A stretch of 49,341 nt of DNA from Phycisphaerae bacterium (lineage in GTDB: Bacteria > Planctomycetota > Phycisphaerae > Phycisphaerales > UBA1924): positions 1-49,341 of the forward strand of contig JAUHYE010000012.1 in NCBI GenBank assembly GCA_030426395.1, in the 5' to 3' direction. Under the pieces are notes generated by a model that was given only the letters and a program-made list of their open reading frames with translations, did no database searches and was not told the DNA's origin. The position numbers and the translations under genes are program-made. This document shows, one piece after another, positions 33,086 through 41,808 of this stretch (position 1 is the first letter of the stretch; each line of letters begins with the position of its first letter).

Positions 33086-33655
33086 CTACCGCTGGGCTTC
33101 CCACTGGCGCAACTCGTCGCTCACCGGTTTGGGCATCAGTTCCACCTCGATGGCGTACAGCCCCTCGCCCTCGTAGTCGCAGGTCGTCACCCGGCCGGCC
33201 AGGATTGTCGGCTTGTCGTCGATCAGGTGCACCGCGATCATCAGCAGCTTCTTGGGGTAGCACATCCGCCGAGACCGGAAGCCCAAGGTCGAGCGGTTCA
33301 CCGAGGTCGACCGGGCCGACCACGTGGTCACGGGCCGCAGACGCTCATCGAGTTCGGCCACGTCCAATTCAGCGTCGAACTCGTGGAAGGTCGGGGCGCC
33401 CGCCGTGCCGCTCAGATCCTCGGCGATTGGCTCTGGGGTCTTCTGGGGAGGTTCGGGGAGCGGTTCGGGATCGCCCTTTGGTGCCGGCCTGGCCGTGGGC
33501 TGGGGTGCCGGTGCTGGGCCGGTGTCCGGAGTGATCGACGGCCTGACCTTGGGCGGCGGCGGCACCGCGCCCCACTGGTCCCATACGCTCACGCCGGGAT
33601 CGATCCAGGCGTATCGATCGCCGCCCTGCGCGTGCTGGCCCTGGTCATCGGACAT
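33086..33655 (-). CDS. PilZ-like domain protein
   Basis: 189 residues from the ATG at 33655 (an alternative GTG is at 33688). The first 75 residues are Pro-rich and disordered (VPPPPKVRPSITPDTGPAPA). Residues 105-180 look like a PilZ domain: RSTSVNRSTLGFRSRRMCYP, then LLMIAVHLIDDKPTILAGRV and GEGLYAIEVELM, the shape of VNLSxGGxxF...G.V....G...IGVEF. The usual RxxxR lead-in and Gly pair are poorly matched, so binding of c-di-GMP is doubtful. A possible effector or a decayed relative. Confidence 0.6.
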   Translation of the reverse strand: MSDDQGQHAQGGDRYAWIDPGVSVWDQWGAVPPPPKVRPSITPDTGPAPAPQPTARPAPKGDPEPLPEPPQKTPEPIAEDLSGTAGAPTFHEFDAELDVAELDERLRPVTTWSARSTSVNRSTLGFRSRRMCYPKKLLMIAVHLIDDKPTILAGRVTTCDYEGEGLYAIEVELMPKPVSDELRQWEAQR

Positions 33656-33720
33656 GCCCTCACCATCGGCCGCCTTGCCGGCCCACACCAGCCCAACATC
33701 GCGCCACCCCGTTCGAACCC

Positions 33721-34344
33721 ATGGTTACAGGACCAAACGTGCCCGATTCCGCCCTCCAGCCGTGGATCATCCGCCTCCGAGCCGCAGTGGGCCCAGATCC
33801 GCTGGCCGGCATCGACCCCGAGACCTTCGCCGACGAGAACGGCAACCGCCGCGCCGTCGACCGCCCGCTGCTGGCCTGGCTGCTGCACCTGACCTCGCCG
33901 CCAACGAAGGACACCGGCCTCGACCTGATCCTCTGGCAGGCACTGGCCAACGACACGCCGATCGATATTGAACTCGCCGGGCACGGCCCACTCCAGGACG
34001 CCAACGCCCCAAGCCGAGGCGAGGCCGCCATCGAGGTCTGGACCGAACGCGAACTCGCCGCCATACAGGCCCTGTGGACGCTGGGCGTCCAACGGCACGA
34101 ACCTGAGCTCACCCGTCGGGCCGAAACGGCGGCCCGATGGTGCGTCCAAGAACTCCAGCCCGACAACGCCACAGCCCACCCTTGGGCAGTCAACGCGTTC
34201 GTGAGCCTGGCCGCCCAAGGCGACTTCGAAGCCGACCTCTACGCCCAGACGCTCGTGCATAACGCCCAGGTCGGCACAAGCCGCCCCGGGCGTTTTGCAT
34301 CAATCGTGCTGCTCGCTTCGCTCAAGTCACTCGAGATGAGCTGA
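33721..34344 (+). CDS. Protein of unknown function
   Basis: 207 residues. No signal peptide or membrane segment. Mostly helical; the stretch WTERELAAIQALWTLGVQRH followed by EPELTRRAETAARWCVQELQ, then AHPWAVNAFVSLAAQGD looks like alpha-alpha repeats of the terpenoid-cyclase/glycosidase or TPR-like kind. The start may be GTG at 33739 (AGGA 6 bases upstream) rather than the ATG at 33721. No family named. Confidence 0.7.
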   Translation: MVTGPNVPDSALQPWIIRLRAAVGPDPLAGIDPETFADENGNRRAVDRPLLAWLLHLTSPPTKDTGLDLILWQALANDTPIDIELAGHGPLQDANAPSRGEAAIEVWTERELAAIQALWTLGVQRHEPELTRRAETAARWCVQELQPDNATAHPWAVNAFVSLAAQGDFEADLYAQTLVHNAQVGTSRPGRFASIVLLASLKSLEMS

Positions 34345-34347
34345 GTC

Positions 34348-36327
34348 TCAAGCCGGCTGCGTCCGCTTTCGTGGCGTCCGCAACCACCGCTTCACAAGCG
34401 TCGAGATCTCCTTGGCGCCTTCGGGCTCGCCGTCCCTCGGGCCCATCGCCACCCGCCGGGCGATCGCCGCCGCGCACAAGCCCATGAACATCGGCTGGGG
34501 CTCCAAAGGCCGGCCCGTGAGCTCGGGGTGGAACTGTCCTGCGATGAAGTAGGGGTGCGTGGGGCCGTCGTAGTCCTCGTCGTGGCCGGGCTGGGGCAGT
34601 TCGAGCACCTGCATGATCGGCTGCGTCGGGTGCCGCCCGCTGAAGACCAGCCCCGCCTCGGTCAGGCGATCGATGTAGCCCGGGTCGACCTCGTAGCGAT
34701 GGCGGAAACGCTCGCGGATGCTCTGACGGCCCGAGTAGAGGAAGCTCGCCAGTGACTCGGGCGACAGCGTCACGTCCTGGGCGCCTAGCCGCATCGAGCC
34801 GCCCAAGCCCTCGATCTTCTTCTGCTCGGGCAACTCACTGATGACCGGATGCGGCGAATCGGGGTCGAACTCGGCCGAAGCCGCGCCCGCGAGCCCGAGC
34901 ACGTTGCGGGCGTACTCGATCACCGCGACCTGGAACCCAAGGCAGATGCCCAGGTACGGCAGTCCCGTCGTGCGGCAGTGCTTGACCACCGACAGCTTGC
35001 CCTCGACACCCCGAGCACCGAACCCGCCCGGCACGATCACCGCGTCGATGTTGCTCAGTTCTTCGGCGATGCGTGACTCGCTCAGGTCGGTGGTGTCGAA
35101 TCGTTCGACCTCGATGTTCGCGTGCAGATTGGCGGCGCAGTGCTCGATGGCCTTGTCGATCGAGGCGTACGCGTCGCCCAAGTCGGTGTACTTGCCGGCC
35201 AGGCCGATGCGGATGGTGTGCTCGGGCTCGTTGGTCAGCCCCCGCACGAACGCCCGCCAGCGTTCGCGTTCGCGGTCTTCCTGGCCCATGTCCACGCGAT
35301 CGTGCAGGTCGAGCACGCTGAGGATCTCGCGGTCGAGCCCGTCGCGACGCATCTCTTCGGGGATGAGGTAGATGCTCTCGCGGTCGTGCATGCTGAACAC
35401 GCGACGCAGTGGCACGTTGCTGTACATCGCGATCTTCTGCATCGCCTGGCCGGTGACCGGGTTATCGCAGCGGCACGCGATCATGTGGGGCTGGATGCCC
35501 GCCTCCATGAGCCGCTGGATGCCCAGTTGGGCCGCCTTGCTCTTCTGCTCGCCCAGCACCTTGGCCTCGATGACATACGTCAGCGCCACGAAGCACACCG
35601 AACGCGGGCCCTCCTCGAAGGCCAGCTCGCGCAGCGCCTCGATGTAAAACCCGTTCTCGTAGTCGCCCACGGTGCCGCCGACCTCGACGAACACGACGTC
35701 GGCAGGCCTTCCCGAGCCATCGCCGTACATCGCCAGCTCGCGGAGCTTGCGTTTCACCTCACCGGTGACGTGGGGGATCATCTGCACGTCGCGGCCCAGG
35801 TAGTCGCCCAGCCGCTCGCGCTCGAGCACCTCGCTGAAGATCTGGCCCGAGGTCGTGAAGTTCCGCCGGCTCAGGTTCTGGGCGAGCAGCCGCTCGTAGG
35901 TGCCCAGGTCCATGTCGCACTCGGTGCCATCGTCGAGCACGAACACCTCGCCGTGGCGGTAGGGGTTCAGCGTGCCCGAATCGATGTTCAGGTAGCCCTC
36001 CATCTTGATGGGGGCAACGCACAGGCCCTTGTCCTTCAGTAGCTTGGCGCCGCTGGCGGCGAAGATGCCCTTGCCTAGCCCGCTCATCACCGTGCCCAGC
36101 ACAGCGACGTACTTCGTGCGGCCTCGCCGGTATCCCGGCGGAACGGGCGAGTAGAACTCGGTGGTCAGCGAGCCTTCGGCCGCTTGCACCAGCAGTTCGT
36201 CGGCGCGCCGTCGGCGGGCGTCCTCACCCAGCGTCCGATCGGAGGGGGTGGGTTCGCTGCCGACAGGCATGGGCCAGTCGTCGTGGGATGGGTCATTGCC
36301 GTGCTTCGAATTTCGTTGGTCGGGCAC
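34348..36327 (-). CDS. pyrG: CTP synthase with divergent N-terminal half and 70-residue leader
   Basis: 659 residues versus the usual 530-550. The synthetase half starts only at about residue 72: KYVAVLGTVMSGLGKGIFAA (the usual sequence is GGVVSSLGKG), KMEGYLNIDSGTLNPYRHGE (usually KLDPYINVDPGTMSP) and VFVEVGGTVGDYEN. The glutaminase half is complete: nucleophile Cys in YLGICLGFQVAV and the His/Glu pair in AGQFHPELTG. So it should convert UTP to CTP with glutamine, but the P-loop region is unusually diverged. The first 71 residues are polar and charged and begin at GTG. 52 bases downstream of kdsB, which consumes CTP. Confidence 0.93.
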   Translation of the reverse strand: MPDQRNSKHGNDPSHDDWPMPVGSEPTPSDRTLGEDARRRRADELLVQAAEGSLTTEFYSPVPPGYRRGRTKYVAVLGTVMSGLGKGIFAASGAKLLKDKGLCVAPIKMEGYLNIDSGTLNPYRHGEVFVLDDGTECDMDLGTYERLLAQNLSRRNFTTSGQIFSEVLERERLGDYLGRDVQMIPHVTGEVKRKLRELAMYGDGSGRPADVVFVEVGGTVGDYENGFYIEALRELAFEEGPRSVCFVALTYVIEAKVLGEQKSKAAQLGIQRLMEAGIQPHMIACRCDNPVTGQAMQKIAMYSNVPLRRVFSMHDRESIYLIPEEMRRDGLDREILSVLDLHDRVDMGQEDRERERWRAFVRGLTNEPEHTIRIGLAGKYTDLGDAYASIDKAIEHCAANLHANIEVERFDTTDLSESRIAEELSNIDAVIVPGGFGARGVEGKLSVVKHCRTTGLPYLGICLGFQVAVIEYARNVLGLAGAASAEFDPDSPHPVISELPEQKKIEGLGGSMRLGAQDVTLSPESLASFLYSGRQSIRERFRHRYEVDPGYIDRLTEAGLVFSGRHPTQPIMQVLELPQPGHDEDYDGPTHPYFIAGQFHPELTGRPLEPQPMFMGLCAAAIARRVAMGPRDGEPEGAKEISTLVKRWLRTPRKRTQPA

Positions 36328-36379
36328 CAGAGAGGATAGCCAAGTCGATCTCGCCGGTCACGCGCCGCGCAAGCGACAG

Positions 36380-37186
36380 TCACGCTTTCGGAGCGCTCGC
36401 CCGGTAACGCTCGACGAACGCCGCGTACTGCTCGGGTGTGTCGATGCCCTGGTGCCACGCCTGCCGCACCGCGACGGCGATCGGGAGCCCGTGCTCCAGC
36501 CAGCGGAGCTGTTCGAGCTTCTCGCTCTCTTCCAGCGGCGTCGGCGGCAGCTTCATGTACTGCTCGAGCGAGAACACGTCGTAGGCATAGATGCCCACAT
36601 GCCGCAGCGGCATGGCCGCGCCGCAGTCGTCGCGATCGTGGGGGATCGCCGCTCGCGAGAAGTAGAGCGCCCGTCCCACGCCGACGTCCGGTTCGATGAG
36701 CCCCAGCACCACTTTCACGATGTTGGGGTCATTGATGTCCTCGGCCTCCCGCAGCGGCGTTGCCACCGTGCCCAGTCGTGGCAGGCGATACATCGAGGGC
36801 CGCTCGACCGGCCACACCTGCTGGGTCATCGCAAGCAACGCGGCGTCGATCACAGCGGGGTCGATCTCCGGTTCGTCGCCCTGCACGTTCACCACGGCCT
36901 GGTCATGCTTGAGCTTGAGCACCGCCGTCGCTTCGGCCAGCCGGCTGGTGCCGTTGGGGTGCTCGACCGAGGTCATCACAGCCTCGAACCCAGCGGCCTT
37001 GACGGCATCGGCGATCTCGTCGCTATCGGTCGCCACCACGACCCGCGATACGGTGTCTGCCATCGCCGCCCGCTCGCACACGTGCACGACCATGGGCTTG
37101 CCGGTCTCGCTGGCCAGGGCCTTGCCGGGGAATCGGGTCGATCCCAGGCGTGCCGGGATGATGGCGATGGCCTTTGAGGTGGCCAT
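36380..37186 (-). CDS. kdsB: CMP-KDO synthetase
   Basis: 268 residues. Activates KDO with CTP for lipid A core assembly. Blocks: IAIIPARLGSTRFPGKALAS, VVVATDSDEI, AVVNVQGDEPEIDP, RHVGIYAYDVFSLEQYMKLP and ESEKLEQLRWLEHG. It implies an LPS-type outer membrane. Sits 6 bases after the TPR gene, in one operon with it and with pyrG. Slightly longer than the E. coli enzyme (248), owing to an insertion near 125-145. Confidence 0.96.
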   Translation of the reverse strand: MATSKAIAIIPARLGSTRFPGKALASETGKPMVVHVCERAAMADTVSRVVVATDSDEIADAVKAAGFEAVMTSVEHPNGTSRLAEATAVLKLKHDQAVVNVQGDEPEIDPAVIDAALLAMTQQVWPVERPSMYRLPRLGTVATPLREAEDINDPNIVKVVLGLIEPDVGVGRALYFSRAAIPHDRDDCGAAMPLRHVGIYAYDVFSLEQYMKLPPTPLEESEKLEQLRWLEHGLPIAVAVRQAWHQGIDTPEQYAAFVERYRASAPKA

Positions 37187-37192
37187 GGACGC

Positions 37193-38764
37193 TCAGCCCT
37201 GCCGCAACTCGGCCAGCAGCTTCTTGATGGCGTCGCGCTTCTGGCGGATTTCCTTGAACCCGATGTCCTTGATGGCGATGCCCGAGGCGATCTTGTCGGC
37301 CTCGATGGCGGCCTCCAATTCGCGGTGGTCGGTCGCCTTAGTCAGCAGCGCATCCATCAGGCCGTAGTTGATCTCCATGCCCGTCGAGTCGCTGTCGCGA
37401 CCGTGGGCATCGAGCGCCTGGCGGAAGGTCGTGACCGCCTCGTCGCCCCAGCCCATCGCCAGGAACGACTGGGCCAGCATGTGCAGCGTGCGGACGCGCA
37501 ATTTGGGCTCGCCCTGGGCCTGCTGCAGGTTGGCGATGGCGTCCTCGAACTGCCCCAGGTCGAAGTACCGCCGGCCGAGTTCGAACTTCAGCTGCATGTC
37601 CGTCGGGTACGCCTCCACGCGGGCGGCGTACACCTTCGTCTCGGCGTCCAGCACGTTCTTGCGTTCCTGGACCAGCTTCTCCTGGATCGCCGCGTCGTCG
37701 GGGTTCTCGATGGCCTTCTTCTCGAGGGCGGCCAGTCGCCGGCGCCACGCACGCATCTTGATGTCGTCGGCCGCCTGGCGGAAGCGGAACTCCTTGGTAA
37801 GCTGATAGGCCCGCTTGTAGAGCTCGTAGGCCTCCTTCTCATCGTTGGGCGTGCCGCGTTCGATGAGCCGCTTGGCCAACGCGCTGATGGTGGGCGGGTC
37901 TTCGGGCCGCTCTTCCAGATCGACGCGGGCCCGCTCGATCAATCGCTCGATCGTGCCCTCGTCCTTCGAGATCGCTTCTTCGTCCTGCAACTGTTTTTGC
38001 TTGGCCGCGTTGCGGATGTTCTTGCGGAAGCCGCCTTCTTCGCCGACGTTGTCGTACCCGCCCTGGCTCATGGTCGCCTGGGCCGAGAAATTCTTGACCG
38101 CGTTGGCAAGGTCGGTGTCGGCGGGGTTGATCTGCACCGCGATGGTGCCGGCCTCGACGGCGTCGTTGTACGCGCCCACCTCGGCAAAGAGCTGCATGAG
38201 CTTCTTGAAGGTCAATGGGCTCGGACGCTTGGCCTGCTTGGCCAGCGTCATCGCACGCTCGAGGCACCAGTAGCCCTGCTCTTCCAGGCCGGCCTTGGCG
38301 GCGGCCTCGCCCGCGCGCATGGCCGCATCGCCGTCGGTCAGCCTCGTCGCCCAGTTCAGCAGGGCCGCCAGGAATTTGTCCACGGGCGTCTTCACCTGCA
38401 GGTCGACCTTGGGCTTCTTCTTCGAGTTGGCGGCTGCGTAGGCCGAGGCGGAACGGAAGAAGCTCTCCATCGCCGTCATGTTGCTCGCGTCGAGCCGCAG
38501 CCCGCTGAGCCACAGGTTCATCGCGTACTCGTAATTGGTCGTCTCGTGGGCCGTGCGGGCGTGATCGAAGAACCGCTCGGCAGCCTCTGGGTTGAAGGTC
38601 GGTCCGGGCTCGGCGCCGCCCTTGCCACCACTGCCGGTTCCCTTTCCGCCCTTGCCGCCGCCATCGGCGCCCTCCCCAGCGCCCTTGGCTTCGGGAGCTT
38701 CCTGCCCGTTCGCTTCGGGAGAACCCGCGTCTTCCTTCTTCTTCTTGCCGCCGAAGATCGCCAA
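37193..38764 (-). CDS. TPR-containing protein
   Basis: 523 residues, no membrane segment. The N-terminal 60 residues are a low-complexity Gly/Lys/Glu linker (FGGKKKKEDAGSP, EGADGGGKGGKGTGSGGKGG). The rest is helical repeats of the TPR type, e.g. FFDHARTAHETTNYEYAMNL, and LKFELGRRYFDLGQFEDAIA, then NLQQAQGEPKLRVRTLHMLA. First gene of the kdsB-pyrG operon; its job, likely scaffolding, is not known. Confidence 0.85.
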   Translation of the reverse strand: MAIFGGKKKKEDAGSPEANGQEAPEAKGAGEGADGGGKGGKGTGSGGKGGAEPGPTFNPEAAERFFDHARTAHETTNYEYAMNLWLSGLRLDASNMTAMESFFRSASAYAAANSKKKPKVDLQVKTPVDKFLAALLNWATRLTDGDAAMRAGEAAAKAGLEEQGYWCLERAMTLAKQAKRPSPLTFKKLMQLFAEVGAYNDAVEAGTIAVQINPADTDLANAVKNFSAQATMSQGGYDNVGEEGGFRKNIRNAAKQKQLQDEEAISKDEGTIERLIERARVDLEERPEDPPTISALAKRLIERGTPNDEKEAYELYKRAYQLTKEFRFRQAADDIKMRAWRRRLAALEKKAIENPDDAAIQEKLVQERKNVLDAETKVYAARVEAYPTDMQLKFELGRRYFDLGQFEDAIANLQQAQGEPKLRVRTLHMLAQSFLAMGWGDEAVTTFRQALDAHGRDSDSTGMEINYGLMDALLTKATDHRELEAAIEADKIASGIAIKDIGFKEIRQKRDAIKKLLAELRQG

Positions 38765-38867
38765 ATGCCTGCTCCCGTTTGCTGCTAGGGCCCGACCGAC
38801 CGGGTGTGGGGGCCGATTCTAGGGCCTACCGCCACCCGCCCCGAGCGGGCACAATATCATCCCCGCG

Positions 38868-39461
38868 ATGCCCCAGCACGCCCCAAGCACAACCGAGCCT
38901 ATCGGCTCGATCGACCCCGGCACCCTGCACCTCCGCCTCCACCCCGATGCCGTCCTGCGAGCCAAGGCCCGCCCGGTCGGCGAGGTGACCGACAACGTCC
39001 GCGAGGTCGCCCAGCGGATGCTCCAGATCATGCACGAAGAAGAAGGCATCGGCCTGGCCGCCCCGCAAGTGGGGTTGCCATGGCGGATGTTCGTGTGCAT
39101 GGTGCCCGCGGATCCCAAAGCCGGCGACCTGTCCGAGGGCGTCCGAGAAGACACCGCCGGCAACCCGATGGTCTGCATCGATCCCGTGCTCACGCCAGGT
39201 GGCCCCCTCGCCTCGGTCGAGGAGGGCTGCCTCAGCCTGCCGGATATCCGAGGCCAGATCAACCGCCAGGTCGAGGTTTCGATGGAGGCCACCGGCCTGG
39301 ACGGCAAGCGATTCACCGTGAATGCCGCCGGCCTGCTGGCCCGCTGCATCCAGCACGAGGTCGATCACCTCGACGGCGTGCTCATCATCGACAAGTTCGG
39401 CCAACTCGACCGCCTGCGCACCCGGTCGGCCCTGCGCCGCCTCGAACGCAAGGCCCGCTGA
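38868..39461 (+). CDS. def: Peptide deformylase
   Basis: 197 residues. Removes the formyl group from new proteins. The three metal motifs are intact: GIGLAAPQVG (60-69), EEGCLSLP (118-125, ligand Cys121) and QHEVDHLDG (162-170, ligands His163 and His167 with Glu164). An insertion of about 15 residues lies at 83-98. No clear ribosome-binding site at the ATG. fmt follows 27 bases on: the two act at opposite ends of the formyl-methionine cycle. Confidence 0.97.
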   Translation: MPQHAPSTTEPIGSIDPGTLHLRLHPDAVLRAKARPVGEVTDNVREVAQRMLQIMHEEEGIGLAAPQVGLPWRMFVCMVPADPKAGDLSEGVREDTAGNPMVCIDPVLTPGGPLASVEEGCLSLPDIRGQINRQVEVSMEATGLDGKRFTVNAAGLLARCIQHEVDHLDGVLIIDKFGQLDRLRTRSALRRLERKAR

Positions 39462-39488
39462 AACCCAACAAGGGCAGGGAGGCCCGGC

Positions 39489-40442
39489 ATGAGAGTGGTG
39501 TTCTTCGGCTCGGGAGCCTTCGGCGTGCCCACGCTGCGCGCGTTGGCCAGGCAGCACGAGGTCGCCGCCGTCGTCACCCAGCCCGATCGCCCCGCCGGCC
39601 GCGGCAAGTCGCTCAGCCCCACGCCCATCGCCACCGAAGCCCAGTCGCTCCTGCCCGGCGTCGAACTCCTGAAGCCCGAGAAGGTGAACACGCCCGACAT
39701 CCGCGACCACATCCGCGGCATGGGAGCCGAGGTGTGGGTCGTCATCGCCTTCGGCCAGAAGCTCGGCCAGAAACTACTGGCCGACAAGTTCGCCATCAAC
39801 CTCCACGCCTCGCTCCTGCCGCGCTGGCGCGGGGCCGCGCCCATCAACGCCGCCATCCTCGCGGGGGACGACACCACCGGCGTCAGCGTCATTACTCTGG
39901 CCGACGAGATGGACGCCGGCTTCGTGCTTGGTCAGGCCTCCCGCCCGCTCGACCCAAGCCTCACTATCGCCGAACTCCACGACGTGCTGGCCCAGGACGG
40001 CGTGCCCGTCGTCCTCGAAGTCCTCGACCGCCACGCCAACGGCACGCTCGAACCCATCGAGCAAGATGCCGACAGAGTGACCTTCGCGCCGAAGCTCTCC
40101 AAAGCCGATGGCTGGATCGACTTCACAGACACCGCCGAGGCCTGCCGCAACCGTGTCCACGGCCTTACGCCCTGGCCCGGCGTGAGCATCAACCTCGCCG
40201 GCGCCACGCTCAAGCTCCTGCGCGTTGCCGTCGAGCCGTTGAGCCACTCCGCAATGCCCGGCACGCTCATCGACCCCGCCGGCCTCATCGCATGCGGCCG
40301 CGGCACGGCCCTTCGGGTCGTCACCATCCAGCCTGCGGGCAAGAAGCCCATGGACTTCACTGCCTTCGCCAACGGCCGGTCACTTGCCGCCGGCGAGGTC
40401 GCCACCTCGGAGCGACAGCCATGCGCACGCTCTGGGACCTGA
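39489..40442 (+). CDS. fmt: Methionyl-tRNA formyltransferase
   Basis: 317 residues, GGGAGG before the ATG. Blocks: RVVFFGSGAFGVPTLRALAR, VVTQPDRPAGRGKSLSPTPI, INLHASLLPRWRGAAPI (with the catalytic Asn and His), ADEMDAG (catalytic Asp) and a C-terminal domain FAPKLSKADGWIDF, then NRVHGLTPWPGVSI. Length fits the family. Its end overlaps the start of the metallopeptidase gene by 22 bases. Confidence 0.97.
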   Translation: MRVVFFGSGAFGVPTLRALARQHEVAAVVTQPDRPAGRGKSLSPTPIATEAQSLLPGVELLKPEKVNTPDIRDHIRGMGAEVWVVIAFGQKLGQKLLADKFAINLHASLLPRWRGAAPINAAILAGDDTTGVSVITLADEMDAGFVLGQASRPLDPSLTIAELHDVLAQDGVPVVLEVLDRHANGTLEPIEQDADRVTFAPKLSKADGWIDFTDTAEACRNRVHGLTPWPGVSINLAGATLKLLRVAVEPLSHSAMPGTLIDPAGLIACGRGTALRVVTIQPAGKKPMDFTAFANGRSLAAGEVATSERQPCARSGT

Positions 40443-40957
40443 TCCCCCGTCGAAAGCCCGCGCCGCCGGCGCGGCCGGTCGCCGTTGTTACGCCACCGCG
40501 AAAACGCTCCACGCCCGCGGCCGATCGCTACGAGGCCGTCGCGCGCCTCATGCTCGCGAGGTACAACATCCGCGTACGCAAGTGGCGCAGCAGCACCAGC
40601 GGGGTGGCCTGGCAGGTCATGTACGCCGACGGCACGATTTCAAGACTCATCGAGAGCCCACGCCCCCGCGGCCCGATCTCCGTAGCCGTGTTCCTGCACG
40701 AGGTCGGCCATCACGCCATCGGCCTTGGAACCTACAAGCCTCGCTGCCTCGAGGAGTACCACGCCTGGCTCTTCTCTTTGCAACAGATGCACGCCCACGG
40801 CCTGAACATCACGCCCAAGGTCCACGAGCGCGTCGATCACGCGCTGCGATACGCCGTCTACAAAGCCAAGCGCCGGGGCATCAAGGCGCTTCCCGTTGAA
40901 TTGCTTCCCTACGACGGGAAGGGCCCCGTCACGCCGCTCCCATATCTTGACGAATGA
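40421..40957 (+). CDS. ImmA/IrrE-like small metallopeptidase
   Basis: 178 residues, starting MRTLWDLIPRRK inside the last 22 bases of fmt. The signature is SVAVFLHEVGHHAIGLG with His93, Glu94 and His97 (HExxH), and Glu111/112 in RCLEEYHAW as third ligand, the gluzincin pattern of ImmA/IrrE-type proteases. N-terminus basic and Pro-rich; C-terminal 60 residues helical and basic. No toxin-antitoxin or phage repressor is next to it. Its reading frame is part of a much longer open frame that starts at 38804; that upstream portion is antisense-like and runs through def and fmt, so it is not coding. Confidence 0.75.
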   Translation: MRTLWDLIPRRKPAPPARPVAVVTPPRKRSTPAADRYEAVARLMLARYNIRVRKWRSSTSGVAWQVMYADGTISRLIESPRPRGPISVAVFLHEVGHHAIGLGTYKPRCLEEYHAWLFSLQQMHAHGLNITPKVHERVDHALRYAVYKAKRRGIKALPVELLPYDGKGPVTPLPYLDE

Positions 40958-40996
40958 CGACTCGACACGAGGCCCTGGCGCGAGCCTGGACTCACT

Positions 40997-41680
40997 TCAG
41001 GCCGCACGATCCTTCGGCGGCCCCATCTTTCGCGCGGGCGGGCTGCACAAGAGCGCGCCCTTGCAGCTCGGGCACATGGAGTTCGACACTCCGCGGATGT
41101 CCTCGCCGCAGCGTGTGCACACACCCTCTCTCGAAGCCCACGCCGCGTGCGTGGCCCACCGCAAGAGCGAGCCCGCCGCCCCCGCGTGCCACGCAATGAT
41201 CGCCGCGAATGTCGTGGTGGGTGTGTCCTGGTGCGAGATCGACGCGCCAGCGACCAGCCCCGTCAGCACCAGCACGTGCCAGAACACCGCCGCCGACCCG
41301 GTGCCCAGGTACAGCATGGCGCTGGTCGCCACCCCGCCAGCCAGCAGCACCATCGCGTAGGCCACCGGTTCCAGGAGCGACTGCGGCAGGCCCCAACTGC
41401 CGATGTGCGGCGCCAGGGTCTCGGCCCCGAAGTCCTGAGCGATCGGCAGCCACATGCCGAAGCCCGCCACCCAGGCCAGTGGCAGCAGCGCCGTCAGCCC
41501 GGCCGTCCGGCGCGCCAGCCCGAACGCTGCCAGCGTGTACGCCATGCACAGCAGGCCCAGCGCGAACAAGCCCGCCTGGGCATCGAACGGCAGCACCCAG
41601 TGCGCCGTCGCCGCGGCGCCGAGCACCGCCAGCAACCACACTCCAACCGCCGATCGCGCGACTGTCGATTCTCCCGGCAT
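40997..41680 (-). CDS. Membrane protein with C-terminal zinc ribbon
   Basis: 227 residues. Six or so hydrophobic segments between residues 12 and 170. Near the C-terminus is VCTRCGEDIRGVSNSMCPSC, two CxxC pairs of the planctomycete CPxCGYDLRG...CPxCG zinc ribbon type, plus a further Cys (ALLC). The ATG at 41680 is chosen since GAGGAG lies 8 bases upstream. No family named beyond the ribbon. Confidence 0.75.
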   Translation of the reverse strand: MPGESTVARSAVGVWLLAVLGAAATAHWVLPFDAQAGLFALGLLCMAYTLAAFGLARRTAGLTALLPLAWVAGFGMWLPIAQDFGAETLAPHIGSWGLPQSLLEPVAYAMVLLAGGVATSAMLYLGTGSAAVFWHVLVLTGLVAGASISHQDTPTTTFAAIIAWHAGAAGSLLRWATHAAWASREGVCTRCGEDIRGVSNSMCPSCKGALLCSPPARKMGPPKDRAA

Positions 41681-41739
41681 CGCGAACACTCCTCGACTTG
41701 GCTATCGGCCATCGACAGCTACTCCGGGCCTCCCAACGC

Positions 41740-41761
41740 AAAAGACGCCCGAATGGGCGTC
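41740..41761 (-). terminator. Terminator of the tricorn-like protease gene
   Basis: On the minus strand: GACGCCC-ATTC-GGGCGTC then TTTTGC. A 7-bp perfect stem (41744-41761 on the plus strand) with a clear T-tract, 48 bases after the protease stop. Confidence 0.8.
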
Positions 41762-41808
41762 CATCTGCGCGGGCTGGGTAAGCCCATGGGCTGATAACCG
41801 GGCCGGGG

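Noticed and set aside
38804..40957. A 717-residue open frame on the plus strand
   Set aside because: Its first 540 codons lie in a shifted frame of def and fmt, are Arg/Pro/His-rich and repeat-free nonsense; only the last 178 codons (from 40421) look like protein.
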